Source of the DNA: a virus
Strand: one strand, 5' to 3'
IMG/VR virus record: IMGVR_UViG_3300028590_000060
Location: 1-34,894 of that record
Length of the DNA stretch: 34,894 bases
Shown: piece by piece, positions 21,010 to 27,099 of the stretch
Position numbering within the stretch: the first letter of the stretch is position 1
Layout of the letters: each line of letters opens with the position of its first letter
The notes under the pieces: generated by a model
Told to the model about the DNA's origin: nothing
Database searches by the model: none
Seen by the model: the letters and a program-made list of their open reading frames with translations, nothing else
Program-made: the position numbers and the translations under genes

Positions 21010-21248
21010 GCCGGAAGCCTTTCGTATTTCGTACCGCAGAACGGGCAGAAGCTCGGGACCGCCAAGGCGGGACCGACGCGTTTCCGCGTTTCGAGCTTCT
21101 CGGTCGCGATGCGCGGGCGGGTGTAGGAAGGGCTGCCATCGCGCGGGAAGCCGAACGTCACGCTGATGCGAGTGTTGAACTCGGCCAGCTTGGCATCCAT
21201 CTCCTCGACGCATTTGCAGCGGGGATCGAGCGTGTCGAGCTTCGACAT
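21006..21248 (-). CDS. Small zinc-ribbon-like protein (80 aa)
   Basis: The product has two Cys pairs, RCKC near residue 12 and CPFCG near residue 69, the second in the usual end position of a short zinc ribbon (SFCPFCGTKYE). Between them is a strand-rich part (FNTRISVTFGFPRDG). The start ATG overlaps the previous stop (TGATG). Zinc binding and DNA or protein binding are inferred from the Cys pattern. Confidence 0.6.
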   Translation of the reverse strand: MSKLDTLDPRCKCVEEMDAKLAEFNTRISVTFGFPRDGSPSYTRPRIATEKLETRKRVGPALAVPSFCPFCGTKYERLPA

Positions 21249-21424
21249 CACTCGATCCCCCGAAGGGTCCGGTCCTGCTGCGGATCGCGCTCGAACTGCT
21301 TCTGCTGGAAATCGCCGCGGATAGTGACGCAGCGTCGATGCCGGCTCGCGCGACGCCCAAGCACAAAGGCGGAGCGCGGCCTGTCATGGCTCGTTACGAG
21401 TTTGGTGGTCCAGTCGATCGACAT
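21248..21424 (-). CDS. Small basic protein (58 aa)
   Basis: An AAGGAT ribosome site precedes the ATG. The product is Arg-rich: MSIDWTTKLVTSHDRPRSAF, VLGRRASRHRRCVTIRGDF, then a Gln/Asp/Arg tail. The stop overlaps the next start. It may be a small nucleic acid binding protein. It follows a strong hairpin at 21462-21493, which sits between this gene and the first gene of the operon. Confidence 0.5.
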   Translation of the reverse strand: MSIDWTTKLVTSHDRPRSAFVLGRRASRHRRCVTIRGDFQQKQFERDPQQDRTLRGIE

Positions 21425-21461
21425 TACGTGATCCTTTGGAGAAGACTGACTTCATCGTTCC

Positions 21462-21493
21462 CCCGCTGCCGGAGAGGGGATTACGGCAGCGGG
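21462..21493 (-). terminator. Strong hairpin between first and second gene of the left operon
   Basis: Perfect 10-base arms CCCGCTGCCG and CGGCAGCGGG with a 12-base loop lie just after the stop of the first gene. No T-run follows on the minus strand. It may act as a partial terminator, a mRNA stabiliser or a target of antitermination (tL1-like position). Confidence 0.45.
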
Positions 21494-21504
21494 AGTCGGG
21501 GAGA

Positions 21505-22104
21505 TCAGGCGGCCTCTTGCAGCGCCGCGGCGGGGTCGCTTTGGATGCGCGAAACCACGTCGTTGCTCAGGACGGTCAGGGAGGTTCCGGTGCCGACGAT
21601 GCTCTCGCGCATCGCCTCCGCCGCAGGCCAAATGCTGGCGACCTCGTTGAAGGTCTTGGCGCCGTAGATCAGAGCCTTAAAATCACTCAGGCGGCGGGCG
21701 CACTCGGCCTCGTGGGCTTTCTCCGCATCCTTGTAGGCATCGTAAGCCGCAAGTGCCTCACCTTTGAGAAGGAAGGCCGCGCGATTGCAGTTCGAGCCGG
21801 GGCGCAGCGGAATGCGCTTGTCATCATCGCGGAAGCAGAAGCGATCATAATTGTAATGACCGCTCGAAACGTAGATGCAAGCGTCCTTGCTGGCCGCATC
21901 GTAGCGCACCAAGACTGCCATATCCTTCTGCGGGTACTCGGCCACGACAGCGGCATGAACGGCCTGCGCGGCATGTTCGTAGGCATTGTCCAGCGCTGCT
22001 GCGTCGGCGGTCGCCTTAACCTGCTTGCGCGCTAGGCGGTACAGGTCGTCGCGATTGCCCTGCGAGAGGCGCTTGTTCTTCTGAACGGGGGCTTCGGTTG
22101 CCAT
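21505..22104 (-). CDS. First early-left protein, Nmad5-like (199 aa)
   Basis: The product starts MATEAPVQKNKRLSQGNRDDLYRLARK, with a helical N-terminus, a strand-rich middle (DMAVLVRYDAASKDACIYVSSGHYNYDRFCF) and a helical end with FNEVASIWPAAEAMRES. The order RLTxxxR helix ... WPEAxxL resembles the phage Nmad5 domain, named as nucleotide-modification associated; this match is tentative. It is the first gene behind the operator-controlled left promoter, the place of lambda N. ATG at 22113 (MGTMAT) is an alternative start. Three tandem 7-base repeats (GATGGGA) form the ribosome-binding region. Confidence 0.5.
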   Translation of the reverse strand: MATEAPVQKNKRLSQGNRDDLYRLARKQVKATADAAALDNAYEHAAQAVHAAVVAEYPQKDMAVLVRYDAASKDACIYVSSGHYNYDRFCFRDDDKRIPLRPGSNCNRAAFLLKGEALAAYDAYKDAEKAHEAECARRLSDFKALIYGAKTFNEVASIWPAAEAMRESIVGTGTSLTVLSNDVVSRIQSDPAAALQEAA

Positions 22105-22108
22105 CGTC

Positions 22109-22129
22109 CCCATCTCCCATCTCCCATCG
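22109..22129 (-). repeat. Three tandem 7-base repeats at the ribosome site of the first left gene
   Basis: On the minus strand the unit GATGGGA is present three times (last copy followed by GG). Each copy holds an SD-like GGGAG and an ATG, so copy number would change which start and SD are paired. Confidence 0.5.
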
Positions 22130-22158
22130 CCTGCTCCCAATGAGCAGCTGATGGGATG

Positions 22159-22187
22159 GATGTACAAAAGCTCTGTACGAGATGCAA
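22159..22187 (-). promoter_or_regulatory. Left early promoter with operator
   Basis: On the minus strand TTGCAT (-35) and TACATC (-10) are separated by 17 bases. The spacer and -10 hold the inverted repeat GTACA-N7-TGTAC (22162-22178). A 20-base block, CGTACAGRGCTTTTGTACAT, is shared with the cro promoter with a single difference. Transcription would begin near 22152, giving a leader of 40-50 bases before the first gene. Confidence 0.7.
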
Positions 22188-22258
22188 TAGAAAAATTGGA
22201 CGGCTCGATCAATTTTTCAGAGCCGTGTATCGGCCGCATCCAAGGGTGAGTTTTCTGT

Positions 22259-23287
22259 ATGCGGAATGAAGCGGACGTTGTACGCTTATCCTCAATGCGG
22301 CTGACGAACCTTCAATATCTGCGAGCGCTCGCAGCGGGGTTGGTCGCGCTGCTGCATGCCGCGATAGAGGCGGGATTGAGCTTCTCGATCGGCGAAATGG
22401 GGGTGGACATATTCTTCGTCCTAAGCGGTTTCCTGATGTGGACCATCACCGCAAACGAGACGCGCCCGCTCGCCTTTCTGCGTGACCGCGTCAGGCGGAT
22501 TATGCCGAGTTATTGGCTCGTGACGATTGCCGTATCCATAGCGATCGCCTCAGGGCTCTACAGGACGACCACGATATCATTCGACCAAGCCGTCATGTCG
22601 CTACTGTTTATCCCTCATTTCTCGACAGACGGGCTGCTCTATCCGGTCCTGAAGCAGGGATGGACGCTCAACTACGAGATGTTCTTCTACGCACTGTTCG
22701 CCGCGACGCTGCTTCTCCCGCGCCGATACCGTGCATGGGCTCTAATCGCCATGCTTGGCGCCCTGGTCGCGCTCGGGCTCCTATTCAGCCCTACCGATGC
22801 GATGGGGATTTTCTACACCGATCCTATCATGCTCGAATTTACGCTGGGCATAGGGCTAGGGATATTGTGGGAGCGGGGTTACAGCCGCGCCGGGTTCGGG
22901 GTTGTCGCCGCGATCTCCACGATCGGGTTGCTCCTATCAATGATCGTGGAAGAGCGCCTGTTCTTTTTCGGCATGCCCGCCCTGCTCATCGTGGCCCTTG
23001 CGCTCGCATTTGAGAAGGTGGGCAAGGTACCTCATTTACCTTTGGTAAAGCTTCTCGGCGACGCAAGTTATTCGATCTACCTGTGGCACACTATCGCGAT
23101 TTCTGCCTGCGTCCGGATCGTCAGTCATTTCGGTCTCGACCCGCTATTCGTCATGGTCGCCGGGCCTCCTGCCGGCATAGCCTTAGGGATGCTGGTCTAT
23201 TGGGCCGTGGAGGAACCACTGTTGAAGTTGATGCGAAAGAGCCCGGATCGCGCTATACCATCCGCTACAGGCATTTCAGCGAGCTAG
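22259..23287 (+). CDS. Acyltransferase family 3 membrane protein (O-antigen / polysaccharide acylation)
   Basis: The 342-aa protein has about ten membrane spans. It carries the family marks R22-x10-H33 (YLRALAAGLVALLHA) and MGVDIFFVLSGFLMW (47-61), then RRIMPSYW and, near the end, GDASYSIYLWHT. This family transfers acetyl or other acyl groups to O-antigen, capsule or glycans at the inner membrane; phage-borne copies cause serotype conversion. It lies in the immunity region, divergent from the left operon and convergent with the repressor, fitting expression in the lysogen. AAGGGTGAG precedes ATG 22259; ATG 22295 is an alternative. Confidence 0.85.
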   Translation: MRNEADVVRLSSMRLTNLQYLRALAAGLVALLHAAIEAGLSFSIGEMGVDIFFVLSGFLMWTITANETRPLAFLRDRVRRIMPSYWLVTIAVSIAIASGLYRTTTISFDQAVMSLLFIPHFSTDGLLYPVLKQGWTLNYEMFFYALFAATLLLPRRYRAWALIAMLGALVALGLLFSPTDAMGIFYTDPIMLEFTLGIGLGILWERGYSRAGFGVVAAISTIGLLLSMIVEERLFFFGMPALLIVALALAFEKVGKVPHLPLVKLLGDASYSIYLWHTIAISACVRIVSHFGLDPLFVMVAGPPAGIALGMLVYWAVEEPLLKLMRKSPDRAIPSATGISAS

Positions 23288-23290
23288 GAA

Positions 23291-23422
23291 ATGGAAACCA
23301 GACTGATCATAGCCTACGCGATCATAGCTATGATGATCATAGCGGGTGGCGCTGTCGGATGGCATGCGATCAAGAACCACCGCGAACGACATAACATGTA
23401 TCGCAAGCGCAAGCGGTACTAG
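23291..23422 (+). CDS. Tiny membrane protein (43 aa) behind the acyltransferase
   Basis: METRLIIAYAIIAMMIIAGG forms one membrane helix, followed by a strongly basic tail (KNHRERHNMYRKRKRY). It begins three bases after the acyltransferase stop region, with TAGGAA just upstream. It may assist the acyltransferase or act alone at the membrane. The DNA holds three copies of GATCATAGC, coding the Ile-rich helix. Confidence 0.5.
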   Translation: METRLIIAYAIIAMMIIAGGAVGWHAIKNHRERHNMYRKRKRY

Positions 23423-23669
23423 CTCTGTCCATCCCATGGGCATCCATAACTGTCTGAAAGCATAACCGTTTGCCCTTGATTAAGATCAAGCTGCGTACCG
23501 TTATCGACCGGCCTCGACTCTGGCGGCGATTCCTCACACAGGGCTTGCGATGTTGGATTCCGGCTGAGAGAACAAATCGGGTACAAGGGTGGGTTGATGC
23601 CTGATCGTATTACTGACGCCGGATGCACTGTTGGATGTATCGATTGCAAACTTCGGTGCGCAACGATCG
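23423..23669. other. Non-coding gap between convergent genes
   Basis: About 250 bases separate the tiny membrane gene from the end of the repressor gene. Open frames here have no ribosome sites and no protein-like composition. No clear terminator with a T-run was seen. The base composition is lower in GC than the surroundings. Confidence 0.5.
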
Positions 23670-24197
23670 TCATGAGTGTTGTCGAGTTGCGCCGCGACCG
23701 GGCGCGGTTGATTCGCGAACTTTCGCCCGGAGCGCGCGCGGATCTGTTGGATGAGTTGCGGCGAGTTGAAGAGCATTTGGCAACAGCCGAGCAAGCTTTC
23801 GCGCGCGCTCGTCCTGTTCCGGGTCGATACCCACCCCGTCCAACAACCCTGACAGTGCCTCTGTCAGCGCGTCTTCACTAGGGAAGGCGATGTTGAACGG
23901 CACGAGCTGAAAGGGCGGCGATGGGCCCCGTATTTGCAGCGCCTCCCGATCCTGCTCTTTCACGGTAAGTCCGGCCAACGCCAGAACCGCGCTCGCGTCG
24001 CCTCCAAGGCGCTCAAAAACCTCTGCGAACTCGCGCGCCTTATCGAGTGGCAGATGCGCCTTTTTGAACTGCTTGCTTTCGTAATAGCCGTAAGCGTTCG
24101 GCATCTCATAGCCCAGTTCGCGGGCGATCTCGCGCACGCCCGGCGACCCCGGAAGGGCCTCCCGTAGAGCTTTGAGTGATTCGGCTGCATTAGGCAT
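23670..24197 (-). CDS. Phage repressor (CI-like, without peptidase domain)
   Basis: The chosen start (24197) gives a 175-aa product. The N-terminal half has a helix-turn-helix-like region (LPGSPGVREIARELGYEMPNAYGYYESKQFKK). The helix DKAREFAEVFERLGGDASAVLALAGL follows, as in XRE-type repressors. The C-terminal half (90-175) has no Ser-Lys peptidase motif, so RecA-driven self-cleavage is not expected. The gene is divergent from a Cro-like gene with operators between them, the classical switch layout. Upstream ATG codons would extend across the cro promoter and are rejected. Confidence 0.7.
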   Translation of the reverse strand: MPNAAESLKALREALPGSPGVREIARELGYEMPNAYGYYESKQFKKAHLPLDKAREFAEVFERLGGDASAVLALAGLTVKEQDREALQIRGPSPPFQLVPFNIAFPSEDALTEALSGLLDGVGIDPEQDERARKLARLLPNALQLAATHPTDPRALRAKVRESTAPGRGATRQHS

Positions 24198-24216
24198 GCG
24201 GCCTATTTGCAGATTC

Positions 24217-24237
24217 TTTGGACAGCGAATGTCCAAA
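24217..24237. promoter_or_regulatory. 21-bp palindrome upstream of the repressor gene
   Basis: TTTGGACA and TGTCCAAA form a perfect inverted repeat with a five-base spacer, 20 bp from the repressor start. It differs from the GTACA-N7-TGTAC operators, so it may be the site of a second regulator or an autoregulatory site. Its TGGACAGCG core also resembles the attP arm repeats. Confidence 0.6.
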
Positions 24238-24244
24238 TCTACCG

Positions 24245-24273
24245 TTGCAATACGTACAGGGCTTTTGTACATA
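24245..24273 (+). promoter_or_regulatory. Right early promoter with operator (cro promoter)
   Basis: TTGCAA (-35, 24245-24250) and TACATA (-10, 24268-24273) are 17 bases apart, with operator GTACA-N7-TGTAC at 24254-24270 lying across spacer and -10. The start codon of the Cro-like gene is only eight bases after the -10, so transcription should begin at or next to the ATG, and no ribosome site exists. A leaderless mRNA is predicted. Confidence 0.75.
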
Positions 24274-24281
24274 CTTCTGCC

Positions 24282-24503
24282 ATGACTCAGATCGCAGAGG
24301 TTTTGTCCCGCTTCGGCACCGTCAGGCAGGCCGCCGAGAAGATCGGCCGCGCTCCATCGGTAATCCAATATTGGCGCACATCGGGCTCCATCCCTTCGAA
24401 AAACATGTCCGGCGTGCTGGATGCGGCGCGCCGTCATGGCATCAAGGTCTCGGCCAGTGACCTGATCCCCTGTGGGGGCACTGAGCATTCGAGGGCGGCA
24501 TGA
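24282..24503 (+). CDS. Cro-like HTH regulator (YdaS-type)
   Basis: The 73-aa protein MTQIAEVLSRFGTVRQAAEKIGRAPSVIQYW (in pieces) has the order of a Cro/YdaS HTH: helix, TVRQAAEKIG, turn, PSVIQYWRTSG as recognition helix, then IPSKNMSGVLDAARRHGI. It should bind the operators in the divergent region and turn off early promoters or the repressor. It has no ribosome site and appears to be read from a leaderless mRNA. It overlaps the next gene (ATGA). Confidence 0.8.
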   Translation: MTQIAEVLSRFGTVRQAAEKIGRAPSVIQYWRTSGSIPSKNMSGVLDAARRHGIKVSASDLIPCGGTEHSRAA

Positions 24504-24718
24504 GTGTTCGTGCGATCCTGCGTCGCTTGACGCACGACCCCGCGACCAACGCCGAACTCCAGGATTACGCTGTTGACCACAGCGGCGGCATCGCCCGCAC
24601 CTGCGCCAAGCTGATTGCGCGGGGCAAGGTTGAGCGGATCAACGGAGCAAGCGGCCGGGGCTCGCGGGCAGTTTATGCGCTGGTTCACACCCCTTCCACC
24701 GAACGGGGGCAGTCATGA
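24500..24718 (+). CDS. Small winged-helix-like protein (72 aa)
   Basis: MSVRAILRRLTHDPATNAELQDYAVDHSGGIARTCAKLIARGKVERINGASG (in pieces) has the form of a winged helix: helix, NAELQ, recognition-type helix GIARTCAKLIARG, then a short wing (VERINGASGRGSRAVYAL). Such proteins often act as early regulators. It overlaps both neighbours by four bases. The specific role is unknown. Confidence 0.6.
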   Translation: MSVRAILRRLTHDPATNAELQDYAVDHSGGIARTCAKLIARGKVERINGASGRGSRAVYALVHTPSTERGQS

Positions 24719-24918
24719 TCGATAGCATCTCCGCACCTGCCACATGGGCACGCTTCCTCGCTGAACGCGACGGAACGCCCTTCACCCCGCTCACCGAGCT
24801 TGAACTTGAGCAGCGTCTCAAAGGCAACGCGCCAGATCGCTGCACCGACAAGCTGCGGGGGCGGGGTGGGGAACTCGTTACTCATCACAACCGCGCTTCT
24901 GCGCAGCATCGGAGCTAA
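24715..24918 (+). CDS. Small hypothetical protein (67 aa)
   Basis: MIDSISAPATWARFLAERDGTPFTPLTELELEQRLKGNAPDRC begins a small helical protein with a basic end (TDKLRGRGGELVTHHNRASAQHRS). The start overlaps the previous stop (ATGA). Function unknown. Confidence 0.6.
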   Translation: MIDSISAPATWARFLAERDGTPFTPLTELELEQRLKGNAPDRCTDKLRGRGGELVTHHNRASAQHRS

Positions 24919-24923
24919 AGATC

Positions 24924-25355
24924 ATGGCTTCCAATGACGAGATCGTGCGTCAGCGCCAGTCGGTCATTCGCCGGGAGATGGATCGCCGCGGCATCGCGCT
25001 TAAGGCGGTGTCGTTCGACAGCAGCATTCCATACCCGACGCTGCTTACCTACTTCCCCCAGGAAGGCGGCTCAAGGCCGGTTATGATTCCGGTGTCGGCG
25101 TTGTACGCGCTGGCCGATGGCGAGACACCAGCGCTCCCGCTGGACCTGCTGTCGCTGCTGCTGCCCGGTGGCACGCATATCGTCCGCGCACCCGAGGCAA
25201 TCGACCACGATCAGGTCGAGGAAGCCTGTCGCGACTTCCTGGCGACCAAGGGCGCGTCGCACCATCCCGAGAGTGAGATGGGCCGCGAGATCGGCCCCAC
25301 TGAAAAGCAGAAGCTGGACGAAAAGGTCGTGCACCTTTCGGCGGTCGCGGCATGA
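24924..25355 (+). CDS. CII-like / Phage_CP76-type regulator (143 aa)
   Basis: The N-terminal half reads MASNDEIVRQRQSVIRREMDRRGIALKAVSFDSSIPYPTLLTYFP, a helix-turn-helix-like arrangement. It is followed by IPVSALYALADGETPALPLDLLSLLLP and a C-terminal EACRDFLATKGASHHPESEMGREIGP. This resembles early regulators in alphaproteobacterial phages placed after cro, similar to Phage_CP76 proteins. By position it could be the CII-type activator of repressor or integrase. The family match is tentative. Confidence 0.5.
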   Translation: MASNDEIVRQRQSVIRREMDRRGIALKAVSFDSSIPYPTLLTYFPQEGGSRPVMIPVSALYALADGETPALPLDLLSLLLPGGTHIVRAPEAIDHDQVEEACRDFLATKGASHHPESEMGREIGPTEKQKLDEKVVHLSAVAA

Positions 25356-25492
25356 CCGGCGACCTCTACACCCCCTGCATCATCCAGCGCAATTCGACGG
25401 GCAAGATCATCCGAATGGAGCCACTGCGCTTCATCGCGCTCAAGGACTTGTCCCTCAACTACCGAGGGAGGGCGCAGCAATGGAAGTCCTGA
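25352..25492 (+). CDS. Small hypothetical protein (46 aa)
   Basis: MTGDLYTPCIIQRNSTGKII and RMEPLRFIALKDLSLNYRGR form a small basic, strand-rich protein. The start overlaps the stop of the regulator gene (ATGA) and the end overlaps the next start by 13 bases. Function unknown. Confidence 0.5.
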   Translation: MTGDLYTPCIIQRNSTGKIIRMEPLRFIALKDLSLNYRGRAQQWKS

Positions 25493-25665
25493 ACCTCACC
25501 GCGGACATGATCGTCACGCCGGGTTGGCGCGTCATCGAACGCGAGCAGCGTCGTTACCTGTCTCACATCGCAGCATCCCGATCGCGCGCCAAGCAGTGTC
25601 GTGAAGCACGTATGCTTCTGCTCGGCAACGGGATCGCACGCCAGCGCCAGGAGAGCATGGGGTGA
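25480..25665 (+). CDS. Small hypothetical protein (61 aa)
   Basis: GGGAGG precedes the ATG by eight bases. The product MEVLNLTADMIVTPGWRVIE is followed by a basic helix (REQRRYLSHIAASRSRAKQCREARMLLLGNG). The stop overlaps the GTG start of the methyltransferase. It may be a small DNA-binding partner; nothing more can be said. Confidence 0.55.
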   Translation: MEVLNLTADMIVTPGWRVIEREQRRYLSHIAASRSRAKQCREARMLLLGNGIARQRQESMG

Positions 25666-26438
25666 GCTACCAGCGCAAAGAGATCATCGGCAACGCGACG
25701 CTGTATCTGGGTGATTGCATCGATGTTCTGCCGTCGCTCGAGCGTCCTGACGCGATTTTGAGCGACCCCCCATACGGGCAGGCCGTCAACACCAACGTAG
25801 TCAGCGCTGGCGGTAGTCGAAGGATGGCTGTCTATGACAAGCGTCGCGAAGGCGCCACACAGCGCTACGCTGGCGGTGGATTGCATTCTACCGGACTGGC
25901 GAGGCAATGGCCCAAAGGGATCAAGGGGGACGATAAACCCTTCGATCCCGCTCCCATCTTGAAGGCAGCCGACAAGTGGCTGTTGTGGGGCGCGCACAAG
26001 TTCGGCGATCGTCTCCCGCGCGGTCGCACCCTCGTTTGGGACAAGGTTCCGACCGGCAAGATCCGGGATCAAGGCGATGGTGAAACCGCCCTCTGCAGCG
26101 TCAATCCCGAGGCTGCGCTGCGCATCTATCGCCTTCTTTGGGATGGCGTCTGCGTAGGTTCAGCGGCTCGACACGAGGTGACGGCTGGGCAGCAGCGCGA
26201 ACATCCGACGCAGAAACCTGAGAGCCTTATGGCGTGGTGCCTGCAGTTCCTCGACCTGCAAGCGGATAGTCTCATCTGCGACCCGTACATGGGGGCAGGC
26301 AGCACCGGCATGGCATCTGTCAAGGCTGGCCATCGCTTCATCGGGATTGAGTTTGAGCCTCTGTATTTCGAGGCCGCGTGTCGGCGCATTGAAGACGCTC
26401 AGCGTCAAGGCGACCTCTTCCGGGAGGCCGCGGCATGA
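25662..26438 (+). CDS. DNA methyltransferase, beta-class (DPPY)
   Basis: The 258-aa enzyme has motif IV DPPYGQ at residues 35-40, a target-recognition region (50-180), HPTQKPESLM near 183 and the SAM-binding motif I DPYMGAGSTG at about 207-216, then FIGIE. The order IV before I defines the beta class of N6-adenine / N4-cytosine methyltransferases (as in CcrM and lambdoid enzymes). No restriction partner lies next to it, so it is an orphan that may protect phage DNA or regulate timing. The GTG start overlaps the upstream stop (GTGA). The recognition sequence cannot be read off. Confidence 0.9.
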   Translation: MSYQRKEIIGNATLYLGDCIDVLPSLERPDAILSDPPYGQAVNTNVVSAGGSRRMAVYDKRREGATQRYAGGGLHSTGLARQWPKGIKGDDKPFDPAPILKAADKWLLWGAHKFGDRLPRGRTLVWDKVPTGKIRDQGDGETALCSVNPEAALRIYRLLWDGVCVGSAARHEVTAGQQREHPTQKPESLMAWCLQFLDLQADSLICDPYMGAGSTGMASVKAGHRFIGIEFEPLYFEAACRRIEDAQRQGDLFREAAA

Positions 26439-26782
26439 TCGAGCTTCCGTTCCCATCATCCGACTTGAGCGGCAACCAGCGCAAGGACTGGTACAAGATC
26501 GCACCGATCATCAAGGCGCATCGCGAACTGGCGCGGGAGGCGGCTAAAGCGGCCGATCTGGGGACGTTTCCCGGCACTGGCGACATTCGCGTTGTCGCGA
26601 CGTTCTACCCGCCTGATCGCCGCAGCGATCGCGTCAACCTGCCCAATCGCATGAAACCCTATTGGGATGGCATCGCCGACGCGCTCAAGGTCAACGATCG
26701 CCGGTTCCTGCCCGCCTATTACTTCGCCGAGCCCGTCAAGAACGCTCGGGTCGTCATCTCTATCGAGGGGGCAAGCGTATAA
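26435..26782 (+). CDS. RusA-like Holliday junction resolvase
   Basis: The 115-aa product is close to RusA in length (about 120 aa) and has the family line ATFYPPDRRSDRVNLPNRMKPYWDGIADALKVNDRRFLP (in pieces). The usual RusA motif is RRRD-L-D-N; here the second Asp is replaced (RSD65-R-V67-N). D65, D78, D82 and D88 remain. The enzyme cuts four-way DNA junctions. It overlaps the methyltransferase stop and is followed directly by the DnaA-like gene (TAATG). Activity is likely but the missing Asp is a caution. Confidence 0.75.
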   Translation: MIELPFPSSDLSGNQRKDWYKIAPIIKAHRELAREAAKAADLGTFPGTGDIRVVATFYPPDRRSDRVNLPNRMKPYWDGIADALKVNDRRFLPAYYFAEPVKNARVVISIEGASV

Positions 26783-27099
26783 TGCCGCGCCGCAAGAACC
26801 TCATTCTATCCGCGGCTCAGGCTCGGCTCGCATACGAGCGTGTTGCCGAAGCTACCGGCGTCTCCGTCGATGACATGCTCGGCCGTCGGCAAACCTATGA
26901 GATCGCTCGCGCCCGATTCATCGTGATGCGCCTGCTCCGTAACCAGCACGCCAGTTATCTCCAGATTGGGCGTGCGATGGACCTAGATCACAGCACGGTC
27001 ATCAACGGCATCCAGCGGTTCGATTGGCTGCTCGATCAGTGCCCGTCCTTTGCCGCGCTGGCTGCCAAGGCCCAGGCCAACGGGTACGCGCGCAGATGA
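26782..27099 (+). CDS. Stand-alone DnaA domain IV protein (105 aa)
   Basis: The product carries the DNA-binding domain of DnaA alone: VSVDDMLGRRQTYEIARARFIVMRLLR (28-53), then SYLQIGRAMDLDHSTVINGIQRF (58-80). DHSTVI (69-74) is the DnaA-box signature. There is no AAA+ ATPase part. It lies directly upstream of the O-like initiator and overlaps it by four bases. It may bind DnaA boxes at the phage or host origin, to load phage replication or to compete with host DnaA; both are inferences. Confidence 0.85.
   Translation: MPRRKNLILSAAQARLAYERVAEATGVSVDDMLGRRQTYEIARARFIVMRLLRNQHASYLQIGRAMDLDHSTVINGIQRFDWLLDQCPSFAALAAKAQANGYARR

Noticed and set aside
23304-23346. Repeat GATCATAGC (three copies) as a regulatory repeat
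   Set aside because: The copies code the Ile/Ala-rich membrane helix of the 43-aa protein, so codon repetition is the simplest explanation.
23594-23881. A plus-strand frame opposite the repressor gene
   Set aside because: The repressor has an HTH and a fitting operator region; the opposite frame has no ribosome site or domain.
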